From Actinomortierella ambigua (Eukaryota; Mortierellomycota; Mortierellomycetes; Mortierellales; Mortierellaceae): 22,363 nt of DNA. How positions within the stretch are numbered: position 1 is the stretch's first letter; each line of letters starts with the position of its first letter. Shown piece after piece: positions 9,028 to 19,933 of this stretch. The DNA lies in NCBI GenBank assembly GCA_016098155.1, contig JAAAJB010000554.1:812-23174 (forward strand), written 5' to 3'. A model generated the notes under the pieces. The model was not told where the DNA came from. It saw only the letters and a program-made list of their open reading frames with translations, and made no database searches. A program made the translations under genes and the position numbers.

Positions 9028-9908
9028 CTAGTAAGCAGTAACGACACGAGTGACCATATCCTGCACAAAGCGAGTCAGCTCGTCCAGAGTATAAGGGTTG
9101 CCGACCGAAGGCAGGTGCACAAACAGACAGACACGGTCCGAGCCATCCTCCTGTCCCAGCTGGATCCTGCGGTTGCGCTCCGCCATCGACAAATAGAACG
9201 TGTACTCGCACAGGTAATGTCCCGCATCCAGCGACTGGCGACACTTCCAACCCTTCTCCTCCTCCAGGTACTTGGCCAGAGCCGCCGTGTCGACCGTCGT
9301 CACTAACTTGGCCGGGTCGTTGGCCCACTCGGCTTTGCAGACGGGGGGTTCGGTCAGCGACGGCGGGCACCATTGCGCATTGTCTGCGTGCGAGTACCCG
9401 ACACGGTCCGCGTGCGTCTCAATCGCCGTGCTACCGTCCAGGCCGACACCCAGGTGGATAAAGTAGGTCTTGACACGTTCAACACCATCAGCAGCAGCAG
9501 AAGGGTCATAGGTCTCGTGCAGGCGGGGCACCAGATCGGGCACCTTGCGGTACTCGACGGGCAACTCGTGGCAGACAATCTCGGCCGTACGGGGTCCCTC
9601 TTCGCCCGAGGCAAGAACCGACTTGGGCAGGTCGAGGACCGTGTTGTGCAGTGGCCGCACGGAGAGCCAGGATGGGTTGGTGGCGTGCTGTCTAAAGGGC
9701 TAGATGAAAGAAGAAAGGCAGTTCAGAGATTAGGGAGGGGGTGGGGAAGAGAATACAACGTGTGAAACCCGACTGTTCGGACAGCGCACACAGCGCACAA
9801 GGGGGGAGCTGTTCCATGCGATGGGCTTTTATATGGGGGAGGGAGTACCTCAAAGCCGGTCAGGACGACTTTGACCTTGGAGGTGTTTCTCTTGATAACA
9901 GGGGCCAT
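9028..9908 (-). CDS. Pyroglutamyl-peptidase I (peptidase family C15)
   Basis: Minus strand; exon 1 is 9908-9849, exon 2 is 9699-9028, with an intron starting GTACTC and ending CTAG; 243 residues. The enzyme removes N-terminal pyroglutamate from peptides and is normally a soluble cytosolic cysteine peptidase. The splice joins VVLTGFE to PFRQHATNPSW, recreating the C15 start motif (GFEPF....NPS). AGHYLCEYTFY holds the expected nucleophile C184, and CLFVHLPSVG the expected catalytic H215. The catalytic Glu should lie in the middle of the chain but I cannot assign it with certainty. It is slightly longer than bacterial enzymes (about 200-220), as usual in eukaryotes. The ATG at 9908 is the first that keeps the strand start MAPVIKRNTSKVKVVLTGFE. 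It is divergent from the OTUD6-like gene. Confidence 0.92.
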
Positions 9909-10148
9909 GAGGAATGCAAGCTGGCGAAGAATGAGGATGGAAGAAAAAAAAAAAAAGGAAACTTGGTGGTGGTGGTGGTGGTGGGAAAAGAAGCTGTGTG
10001 GGGACAGGCTGAGCTTGTTCGGTTCATGAGAGGGGGGTTGTACCCCCAACGCCCTTAAGCTATACGAATGTATTCTTTTTTGATGGGTGTTCGAGATTGA
10101 TGCCTAATCCAGCAACGATCTCTCATCCCCATAAGAAGACTATAGACA
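9909..10148. promoter_or_regulatory. Shared divergent promoter region
   Basis: 240 bases between the start codons of the pyroglutamyl peptidase (minus) and the OTU protease (plus). It contains an A run (about 9945-9957), a GGT repeat of seven to eight units (about 9964-9984) and a T run near 10075. No clear TATA box. Both transcripts must start inside it, so it is probably a bidirectional promoter. Confidence 0.6.
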
Positions 10149-11689
10149 ATGGAGGCTGACAACCAACAGCTGGAGAACACCACCCCCGCCACCGCAACAC
10201 CAACAACAACAGAGACCGAGGCTGTCGAGTCGTGGGATGATTTGCAGGCTAGACACCGGAAAGAGCTAAAGGATCTACAGGCCAAGATCACGGCTCTCAA
10301 AAAGACCGCCACCAAGGGAGACAAGAAGAAGAAAAAGGAGGTGCTTGCCGAGGCAGCCCAGCTCGAGAAGGAGATCTCTCTCCGCCACAAGAAGGAGGAG
10401 AAGGAGGCTCGCGCGAGAACACCACCAGCAGCCACCGCAACAGCATCAGCCAAGGAGAACGAACAGGCAGACGAGGAGGAGGACGACGACGACTTTGATC
10501 CAAATGATATCCCTATCGACCATCTTATTCTTGAACCTGCCCCGAAGGCAGCAGTAGCAGCACAGTCCACACAGCAACAGCATGGCGCGCAGGGCGGTAG
10601 AAAGCCTAACCGCCAAAAGTTACGCAAGGACCGTAAGGCGCAGCAAATCAAAGAGCTCCAGGACCAGGCAGAGAAGGAGGCCGCTGGCCAGGTCGACATG
10701 AAGGAGGTTGAACGCCAGGCAATTGAGGAGCTGGCTCAGGTAATGGAGCTTGAAATTAAGGATATTAACGCCGATGGTCATTGGTAAGTTGATTGTTTGA
10801 TGCCTCATAACAGGAGTGCTTCGTTTTTTTTTTGTTTCAAGTCTAGTAATAAACAGAGGAATGGTTTTCGACACAACCATTTGTGTATATACTTTATTCC
10901 TTTTTTCATCTTACACTTTTTTTTTTATTGCATTTCATTTTCCAAACCTCCCAACTAGCCTATACAACGCTGTTGCGGACCAATTAGCACAACGCTACGA
11001 AAAGACGGTATGGCTAAGGGGACAGGGCTTCAACAACATGTCACGGATAGGCCTTGTGTCTTTGGGAAAGATTTTCTCCTTGCCCCGTGCTTATGCCATT
11101 TGGCTTGATATTCTATATTTGTTCTAAAAAAAAAATAGACGTCAGTGAAAGACTTGAGATCCGAAACCGCACAGTACATGCGTGTCCATGCCGACGACTT
11201 TTTACCTTTCTTAACAAACAAGCACGGAGACATCATGTCGAGCGAAGATTTCGAGGCATACCTCAAGGAGCTGGAAGAGTCGGCAGTTTGGGGTGGCCAA
11301 CCTGAGGTGAGGAAAGAACGTTCGTTGTTGTTGTGTTGACCTTTATTTTTGAGTTGTAAATTTCAAAACAGACATGTGTTTTCTTTTTCCCTAACTAATG
11401 TTGTTGTTTTTGTGCTCCCACACACACACACCTTTCCTACCCCCTTTTTCTATTCCCGTTCCTCAACGCCCTCACTACTCCATCCCGCTTAACCATTCGA
11501 AAATAACCAAAGTTGCTTGCTCTGTCGCGTGTGCACAAAGTGCCGATTTGGGTGATCCAGATGGGTAGTCCTACCGTTAAGCTTTCTGCCGACGACTATC
11601 CCAAGCAGAAGCCCCTGGTGGTTTCATATCATCGACATATGTATGGCCTTGGCGAGCATTACAACTCGCTTCGACCCAAGCAAGCATAA
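10149..11689 (+). CDS. OTU-domain deubiquitinase, OTUD6 type
   Basis: Exons 10149-10783, 10959-11007, 11139-11306 and 11513-11689 give 342 residues. The N-terminal half is charged and coiled-coil-like (WDDLQARHRKELKDLQAKI, Lys/Glu-rich to about residue 95), followed by an acidic stretch (about 105-120) and a basic NRQKLRKDRKAQQIKELQ region, the usual OTUD6B plan. The OTU cysteine protease domain follows: INADGHCLYNAVADQL, with D209 and nucleophile C212, the latter's codon split by intron 1; then SETAQYMRVHADDFLPF, YLKELEESAVWGGQPE, LLALSRVHKVPIWVIQ, and YHRHMYGLGEHYNSLRP with catalytic H333. All catalytic elements are intact, so it should be an active deubiquitinase; OTUD6 proteins are linked to translation and the ribosome. 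Introns 1-3 are GT-AG. AATAAA lies about 105 bases after the stop. Confidence 0.94.
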
Positions 11690-13350
11690 GGACTAGATTC
11701 CTACCCGTACAGAAAAACGACAATACAACAACGACAACAACCAAAAAACAGAGGAGAGGGAAAGGAGGGAGGAATGAGATGCACCATCCATGTCAATAAA
11801 AAAGAACACCAGCAAATATTGGGTAGTCTACTGTGGAAATGTTGGTCTATTCTGTTGTCACTTGGCGGACCAAAAAATAAAGGGGAGCAAGGGGGATGGT
11901 GTTCGGTTGTTGACGACAAAGAGGGGGAGGACGAGGAGGAGGAAGAGGAGACGCGCCCTGGCGAAAAAATGTGCCCATGGCCAAGTACTTCTAGATTTTG
12001 CCCAGTTCAATATAATTACACCATTTGTGGGTACCAGAGATGAGGTACAAGAGCCGCAGAAAGGAGCACTCGCAATCGCAGTCATCCATGATATGGGCAA
12101 CTCCATGACAAAGGAGACTTTGAAAACCCTTTTTTTTTCTTTACAGAGGATTGTGGAGTGTGAAGGGTCGATGCGCCGGGCACTGCCATTGAGAACAAGG
12201 GCAAGTCGTTTTTTTTTGTTGCCTGAACGAATTTGGGCGGGCCAATCGGCGGTGCTTTCAGCTGGAAGGAATGTTCAAAAAGTCGTCGTTCGCAACGGCG
12301 ATTGGTAGAGGGCCGAGCAAATGGAGTGCGTCAAAACTTTGGGCTTGGATTGGACAACGGCCTTCGCCAGGAACTCATCCTCGTTTCCCATGGGTGGCCT
12401 GTTGAATCATTCCTCAAACCAAAGCGCCCTTCATGGCACAAGGTCAAGACTTGTTTGCCTACAATCTCGGAGAGTTCAGTTCTCTTTAAGGTTGAGTGCA
12501 CAGCACAAGGCCGCACAAAAAAAAAAAAAAAAAAAGGAATCACACATGCACACATACACACATACATCACACAGGGACATCCCTTTGCTGTGGTAGGAAG
12601 GGGCAGGGTATTCGGGTCTTTGGAAGGAGCAAAACATGCATTTGACGCGTTACGGCTGCAGAGTCGACCTCGACAATTGTGGTCCTTTTCTACACTAGAC
12701 TAGACTACCACAAGTCTAACTCCCTTTCTCTCTTTCTTTCTCTCGGGCATTCGGTGGGGTTGGGAGTCGAAGAGAAGGGAGGGAGAGGGGAGAGGAGGAC
12801 AGAGGGCAGATAGACATGCGCAAGCATGTGGGCGAGACAAATTGAATGATTTTGAAGACAAAACATAAACATACATCAAGCCAAGTGTTTGTTCATACAT
12901 GTATGATTATGTGTACAGCTGCTGTTGTTCTGTGTGGGTGAAGAGCACCGCTGAGGTGACTGGGGTGGGGGAGTTTTTTTGTCCGTCCGTTACAAACCCT
13001 CTTCTAGGTCGTGGGACTAAAAAAAAAAAAGAGTTTCTGCCTGCTCGCTTCACACTTTTTCTTCTTTCCTCCTCCTCACCTCAATTGTGCTCCATCGCTT
13101 GACACATTTCATTTCCTGCATCCTTCTTCCCCACTTCCCCTCCCTCCCCCTCCCTTCTCTTCCTCCCTTCCGTCCTTCCTTCTGCTGCCACACATAATAT
13201 TGGCAGCACCCTTTCCACCTATTCTTCCTCTCTCTGTAGCTCTAAATATCTCTCTCTCTCTCTCTCCCTTCCTTCTTTTGTATTTCACTTCTCACAGCTT
13301 TCATTTCACCACAAACATCCATCCATCCATCCATCCTTCCGTAGTATACA
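11690..13350. other. Long gene-free region and CT-rich leader
   Basis: No frame here has recognisable domains, codon-like composition or conserved splice structure. Notable contents: the AATAAA at 11795-11800 that likely ends the OTU gene; a T run near 12130; an A run of 18 near 12517-12534 followed by CACA/CATA repeats; an A run near 13018-13030; and 13040-13350, which is almost pure pyrimidine with CCCTCC, CTTCC, TCTC (about 13250-13265) and CCAT (about 13318-13335) repeats. The last part is probably the promoter and leader of the transcription factor gene. Confidence 0.5.
11795..11800 (+). terminator. Candidate polyadenylation signal of the OTU gene
   Basis: AATAAA about 105 bases after the stop at 11689, followed by an A-rich stretch. 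Confidence 0.4.
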
Positions 13351-16300
13351 ATGTCAGCTGAGGATTATGAGGAGCCATTCTCTCAGAATGACGAGGCTGC
13401 CAAGCGCTTCAAGGCTGGTGGCAAGCGCAAGCAGCCTGGCCCAGCGGCTGGGTACAATACCCCATATCTACAGCAACCTTCGCCTGCTCCTTCACCAACA
13501 CCATCGACGTCCCAATCGATCCTGTCCCTTGGATCACTGTCACCGCCCTTGACGGCGGTCTCCGTCGGCACGGCTGTGCCAGCAACAACATCGGCATCAA
13601 CAATAATGTCGGCAGTGGCGATGCCATCCTCCTCTACGATACCCACATCGTCTCCCTTACTCCCTGCCACATCTACATTTTCTGTGCCAACATCGTCGTC
13701 AACATCGCCTCCGCCGCTATCACCACCATCAGCACCCGTTGCAACGGCCACACAGCCTGCTTCTAATGCGCCTCGCATCAGATCAACGAAAAGCCCTGTT
13801 TACCACCAACCCATCTCTCTGCAGCACCAGCCCTTGTCGCTGCAGCAGCCTATCGTACTTCATGGCCATACAGCTCAGCCCCTGGTGAACAACAAGGTAC
13901 TCACCTCTCCCCTCGCACACCACAACCTGCACAGAAATCCTTATCCTACCTTGACGAGGCCTCACCAACCAACCGAGCCTACTTGATGCATCCGTGCATC
14001 GCTCATGCTCATGAACTCTTCAAATGAGTGTTATGGTGTGTTTTGAGGATGGGGCGGGACTGGGGCTGCATATGGGGATGGAACATTGTTGTGGAGAACA
14101 GAGTTAGCTCTCTCCGCTCTTCTCCTCTCCCACCCCAGCGAAGCTTCTGCAGCTTCTTTTTTCCTTCTTCTTCTCCTCCAGTGCTGTGGTCTTATCTTGC
14201 TTGGTTGTCTCTCAGAAGCGCCACTTTGCTTTTACATCGCCTGATGTGACCCAGCTAGTTTGTTGCCCTCTCTATTTCCTGTTCTCTGTCTGGGCAGAAT
14301 ATCATTCACCCCCTTCCTCGACCAACTTTTCACAATTGAGGGCATGCTGCTGCTGTTCTGGCCATGCTGCTTAAATAACCTGACTAACACCTTTGAAAAA
14401 ACCTGACTAACACCGATTGTTTGGTGTGCATGTGCTCTGTTCGTGTTCTTTCCCACTTTTTGCTTCGCATTTTTTTTTGCCTCGACATGAAATTGGATGC
14501 AATGATGTCTCTCTTGCTCTGTGTATCTAGGCTGCTGGTGCCTGCGCACAAGACACTTCGACAGCAACATTTTGTGGTAACACAATCGTTCCATCCACAG
14601 CAGGTGCTGCATTGGAGGATGCAGCTACCTCTACGGCAGGTACGGCACGGTCCGGATCGAGGGCAATAGATGCTGCATCACCAGCCTTGGAAGCGGCCCA
14701 ACAGGGTCCCCCGAAAGACAAGATGACTGCAAACATGCAGCTGGCACAGTTGTCTCCCGCCGATATGGAACGGTTAGCAGAGGTGTTAACCGAGGCGACG
14801 CTTAGCGCAACATCGTTCTATGACCCGACGCCATCCGACGACGATGACGACGACATCCTGGCTTTTCCTCGACTATCGGACCAATCGTACGAATCCCTTG
14901 TTCCAGAAGAACTGCGAGAGCTGCCCCCCGAGCCGGTGCGCGAGCAATTGCTGGATCTCTATTACAAGGTAACGACATGTCGCCTAAGTGTCCCTCCTCC
15001 CCTCCCCATACACACGTACACATTCCTTCTCCACATTTTCTCTCCCTCTCTCCTGCTCTCTACTACATACACTATCCAATACACGGCCCCAGTTTGTTCG
15101 ATTGGAAGAAGTGTACAGTACCAGATTATGGGCGTACATTAGCTATTTCCCAGAACTTGCCCACCAGGAAGCCACTGAGACGGGGTCCGTCGTCAGGGGG
15201 TGAAACAGCCCCTGTCTTTTCATTAACCTAACGCTACGTCATTACTTCCGACGATCCACCTTTAGAATCATTACTACTGTCTACCAATGGTTCAGCGCAA
15301 GGTTATCGAGGTGTGCGAAAAGAATACCCACATTCCGTACTGTCTATTGCTGTGCAACGCCGTCTATTATTGCGGATCCATGTTCTCGTCAGACACAACC
15401 CACCTGCGCAAGGATCAGAGCGATGAAGGCACTGTCGGCGAGGAATTTTTCCTTCGAGCACAAGGTAAAGAAGGGCAACGACCAAAAGCTCTTGGCTCAA
15501 CTCTTTCCTCCTCCCCTCCCCTCCCTCCCTCCCACTCGCAAAGGAACATGTATGGAATTGTGCGATGTAATTGTTTAACCCTCTCTTTTTATTTGTACTC
15601 TATGTCTCCATGAACTACAGCTCTACGGGCCAAAAAGTACCTGACCAATCATTTGTGTACCGTCCAGGCGTTGCTGCTGCTGGCCATCAGCAACAAGTCT
15701 TCAGCAACCCGATCTGGCTTGATCGTCCAGGCCATTAGTATGGCTTTGGAGATGGGATTACACTTGAGGATGGACGCCTCGGTGGATCGATTCTTGCAGG
15801 CATATCGGGCACGGATCTTTTGGTGCTGTTATCTTTTTGATTCAACAACTTCGTCTATCGATGGCAAGCCAACCATCATCAGCGACGAGGAGATCACGGT
15901 GGCCTTTCCTCAGCCAGGCATTCTCGGCCCAGAGTCGGCGGTGTTCTCCGACCAATATTTTGTGCATTGTCTGCGAGGATGGCAGATCTGTCGCAAGATT
16001 CGCCAAAATACCAAGCTCATCATGCGGAAGCCACGCCTGCCTCAAACCACGCTCCTGGAGAACCTGGCGCGACTCGATAACGAGCTGGTGGACTGGCAGG
16101 AGCATCTTCCAAAAGTCTTTGACTTCTTTCCACAAAAGGGCGCTATCAAATCGGACGCCTCAGGCATGGCCGCCGTCGCACAATTGTTGTGCTATGCGCT
16201 CATCATCATGCTGCACCACCCATATCTCCTCAACCCCAAGAGCCCTGGGGCCTTTCAACCACCACAGGACCCCAAGCAGCCGGATTCTCAGGGATATTGC

Positions 16301-18731
16301 ACGCAGGCGGCCAAGGAGATCACAAAGATTGCTGGTATCCTGCTGGACGAGTGCCCCCATATCCTCGAACAAAATTCACCTGCACGATATTCGATCAACT
16401 TTGCGATTCGAGTGCACCTTCGCAACTCAAAGTGCTCGACCGACACAGCGCTGGCGCGTGAATCCCGTCGCGAGCTGAAAAAGTCGATGGATTATCTGGA
16501 GCGGATCGAGAATCTGCAGTTCTTCAGGATCAACGGAGGCAAACGGTCCGAGGTGGCGGATTTGCTGGAAGCCTGTCGCACGGCATTGAGTCAACACAAG
16601 TCTTCGCTGGCGCTGGCTAAAGAGGCCGCCGCGATGAGACACAGCCAAATATTGCAGGAGAGGCAGCAACAACAACAACAGCAGCAGCAGCAGCAACAAC
16701 AGCAACAGGAACAGCAACAATTGGAGGCTCAGGATCACCTCATGCAACATTCAATGTCGGTTGATCCCACCCTGCCGAAGCAGCCTTTGGCCGGCACCTT
16801 GTCAGATACCACGCAGCTCAACACAGCACCCGGCCAGCTGTCGGCAGCAGAGATTTTGCATGTCATGCAGCTCGAGCGCAAATTTCCCATTGATCAGCAG
16901 ACATTGCACCAACAGCAGCAGCACCTCAACTTGTTTGCACATGAGCATCACCAGCACCAACTACAGCGCCTGTTTCACCAAGAACGTCAGTCGCAGCTCC
17001 AGATGCAGCAACAACGCCAACTACACTTGCAGAAGCTGGCACGGAGCAAGCAGCAACATCAAAAGCTGCAGCAATATCATCAGCATCAGCAACAACAACA
17101 GCAACAACATACGCAGCAGGCATTGATGGCCGCTGCCGCGGCGGCAGCCGCAACCAACCAGGGCATGAACTCGTTTGGCCAAGCATTTGCTGGAGTTGGC
17201 ATGGCCGGGCACCCCAACTTTTCATTTCATCAGCTTCACTCGAATACTGGAGAATCCTCAACATCCATGTCGCCAGATTTTACTTCCCCACATGTTCTTT
17301 CCCAGGCTCCTGTCGGTATGAACCTTTCCAATGCGGCGTTGTTTTCTGGAGGTGTTCCTCATGTGTACCCATTGGTGCCGGGTATGCAACAACATCTCCA
17401 GGCAAACCAACAACAACAACAGCAGCAGCAACAACAACAACAACAACAACAACAGCAACAACAACAACAGCAACAACAGCATGTACCACCTACCTCACAA
17501 CCATCCTCTAGCTCACTATCACAGCAATCACAACAACTTTCCCAGCATCATCCTATTCAACAGCATGAGCAACAGCAGCAGGTCCTGGCATACATGCAAC
17601 ATACCAACATGCTCATGAATGGCATGAAACTGGGTGCTTTTGATCCACATCAGCAACTATTTTCGTCACCCTCAGCAGACCCATCCGACCTATCCAATTT
17701 GGGAACGTCGCCCTCCTCCTCTTCTTCTTCGGCATCAGGAGCAGCATCCGGTTCGAACGCTCGGGGCAACTTTTGGTATCATCCTATCGGCGCAGAGACC
17801 AATAGCAATAGTGCCCAACTGCTGACCAAGGACGTCTTCTTGACCTCTGGATCGACGGCACGACCTGGCCTGATCTCGGACTCGATGCCTTCGTCCCCCA
17901 TGATTGGTGGAAACATGTCGCCAACATCTACAACGGGTAATCTCACGGGTGAGCTCGACAAGATGTCGCTCATGGCAGGCAGCAGCTCTCAGCCGTCGAC
18001 GACGACTTTGAACCAACATTTGTCTCCGTCACTGCAGTCACAGCGCCTACAGCAGCAGCAGCAGCAGCAGCACGTTTATTACCAAGGTCAGATGTCACAT
18101 CCTCAGCTCCAGCTCCCGCCCCAGGGACCGTCGTCACTTGGACAACACCTTCCCCCGAATTCACCGGGCGGCGCACGACCATCTGATGGACAGTCATTCC
18201 AGTTGAGCTCAAACACATTTGTGGGCAATGCCGGCACCGTCCCAAGCATGGCTGCTGCTGCTGCTACAGCACCATCGCCGAGCGGCAGCAACGATGTGGG
18301 TCAGGAGACAACAGGGGCCTCGAGTGAGGCCTCGCCGACTTTATCGCTGAATGAGGACGTTATGCTGCAGTCGATGTCGGTCCAGATGGTGCATGATAGC
18401 TACTATTTGCATCCAAATCTGGCGCGAGACGACCCACGCAATGACATGACCTCGTTTGTGTTTTTACCGAGTGCCATTGAATATGGAGGTATGGTTGTTA
18501 TATTTATAATTTTTGTTTCCACAAGGGGGTGGGGGGGGTTATTTATTTTGCCATCCTTGGCTGTTGTATTGCCTTTTAATTTCCTCCCTTCCCCAAAGGG
18601 AAACAATATGGAAAGAAAGAAGGAAGAGCGAATGACTTACGCCCTCTGGTTTATTTCTTCCGCGTTTTTTTTTAGATACATCTCTGTCACCAGCATCAGG
18701 AGGATCTGAGGGAGGTCTGTCTCCCCGATAG
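13351..18731 (+). CDS. Fungal transcription factor domain protein, polyglutamine-rich
   Basis: Exons 13351-13896, 14531-14968, 15266-15464, 15621-18488 and 18676-18731 fit in phase and give 1368 residues. Residues 1-182 are Ser/Pro/Thr-rich without cysteine, with a basic KRFKAGGKRK patch. About 320-600 is the fungal-specific transcription factor middle domain (PF04082 type): LLDLYYK joined to NHYYCLPMVQRKVIEV, PYCLLLCNAVYYCGSMFS, FFLRAQALRAKKYL, CTVQALLLLAISNKSS, AISMALEMGLHLRMD, RIFWCCYLFDSTTSSIDGKP. The C-terminal half is low-complexity: Q15 (743-757), Q24 (991-1014), a shorter Q run near 1207, an Ala run and Ser/Thr/Pro stretches, typical of activation domains. The last exon ends SPASGGSEGGLSPR. 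No Zn2Cys6 cluster is visible in any exon or in the 634-base first intron. It is probably a nuclear regulator. The exon 2/3 junction is the least certain. Confidence 0.82.
14377..14414 (+). repeat. 15-base direct repeat in intron 1 of the transcription factor gene
   Basis: AACCTGACTAACACC occurs at 14377-14391 and again at 14400-14414. Each copy contains CTGAC and CTAAC, both like fungal branch-point sequences, about 120-150 bases before the acceptor at 14530. Confidence 0.7.
16664..16720 (+). repeat. CAG/CAA repeat coding for glutamine
   Basis: Fifteen consecutive Gln codons (16664-16708), then Glu and three more Gln. The mix of CAA and CAG argues for selection on the protein rather than a fresh slippage tract. 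Confidence 0.9.
17408..17479 (+). repeat. CAA/CAG repeat coding for 24 glutamines
   Basis: Twenty-four consecutive Gln codons with CAA and CAG interspersed. Its length is likely to vary between strains. Confidence 0.9.
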
Positions 18732-19933
18732 TCGATTGTGGCATGGAAAAGGAATGGGCTGTCGTGCGATTTCCTCGCTTTCCATTCTGCGACGCCCTCG
18801 TAAACATCATGCTACCCGAGCTATCCCTGTTGGATTGTTTGCCGTGGTGCACCATTGCCCTTGCTTGCTCTGACCTGTGAATATCCCTTTTTATTTTCTT
18901 CCGCTTTTCTTTCTTTCTCTCGTTCTTTCTTTTGTCGTCGCTCTACATCTCCATCTTTCATCTCTCGCCATCCATTCCGCCAATCATATCTGTATAGTTG
19001 CCTTTTGCTTTTCTCTCTCTCTCCCTTTCCAACACTCTCATTTTCGCATCACTTCGTGCTGTCTATTTTCGACAATACGCTGCAAACAATTCAGCCTGTA
19101 TCATTTTGCAAGTAAAAAAAACGGACCTTCCCAAGTTAGCTCAGCTTATGGAGTTTTTTTTTTCTGATTTCTTATCGCCTCTTAGTGTGCATCTGCTCTG
19201 CTCTTGCCTGGGGTTGTCAAAGTTTTGGTTTCGGTATGGCAAAAAGAAAAGAGAGACTGGGGAGGAGTGTCAGGTCCCGACAGGTCCCGACAGATGCAAG
19301 CTGCTACAGCCAGTCTTCGTCATGCGTTCCATGTGGCCCCACATCTTTTCCTTAGTTTGAGTTTGTGTCACTGTATCAGAAGTAGGGAAAGGCAGGAAAG
19401 GGCTAACATATTTCTCCGTGGCGCAGTGAATGCCAGAGAGCATGTTGAAGATGGCGATGGGTAGAGAGAGCAGTCATCAGAGGCTGAATGATATGAGACA
19501 GGAAGCAATACACATTCCTCATGATACCCTTCCTCTCTTCTTCCTGAGAATCTGCCATGGTGCCAGTAGGGTCAATCTCCATAGATCCAAAGTGAGATTT
19601 TCGACTCTCTCTTTGTTTATCATTTCCATTCTAGGATCAAAAGAACAAGCACTCTCGCACTTGGAGACAACCGGTGTGTAACCTGTTCCTTGCCAAGACT
19701 TTTTTTTTGTGCGTGTGTCATGGTGCACAATGGGCTGAGGAAGCAGTGCAACATATCCACCATCAGAAATAAGCTCGCATTCAAAAGAAAAATAAGCTCA
19801 ACCATCTACTCAACAGCCCGATTTTTAGTTTGCTCAGACCCTAATTGAAAACATATAAATTCTGATGCAATCCCGCCCTCCCCCCTCAAATTGAACTCAC
19901 TTTTATTTCCGGTCTTCCTTCAACATCTTCGGA
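18732..19933. other. Gene-free region with the ABC transporter promoter
   Basis: Apart from the 3' untranslated region of the transcription factor gene, no gene is recognisable. CT-rich runs fill 18890-19040. A perfect 10-base tandem repeat (CAGGTCCCGA, two units plus three bases) is at 19271-19293. Homopolymer T runs occur near 19155 and 19701. The right end contains the TATA candidate listed separately. Confidence 0.45.
19854..19859 (+). promoter_or_regulatory. TATA-box candidate of the ABC transporter gene
   Basis: TATAAA in ACATATAAATTC, 75 bases before the ATG at 19934, the same distance as the candidate before the EF-hand gene. Confidence 0.5.

Noticed and set aside
9022..9765. Plus-strand frames opposite the pyroglutamyl peptidase
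   Set aside because: The minus-strand protein has clear C15 catalytic motifs; the plus frames are shadows.
12233..12703. 156-codon plus-strand frame downstream of the OTU gene
   Set aside because: It crosses an A run of 18 and CACA repeats and shows no recognisable domain; likely chance.
16427..17489. Minus-strand frames with long leucine, valine or alanine runs
   Set aside because: They are the antisense of the CAA/CAG glutamine tracts in the transcription factor and have no other coding signs.
18489..18709. Read-through continuation of the large transcription factor exon
   Set aside because: Composition changes to Phe/Ile/Trp-rich after the GTATGG donor, and splicing to 18676 gives a Ser/Pro-rich end in phase.
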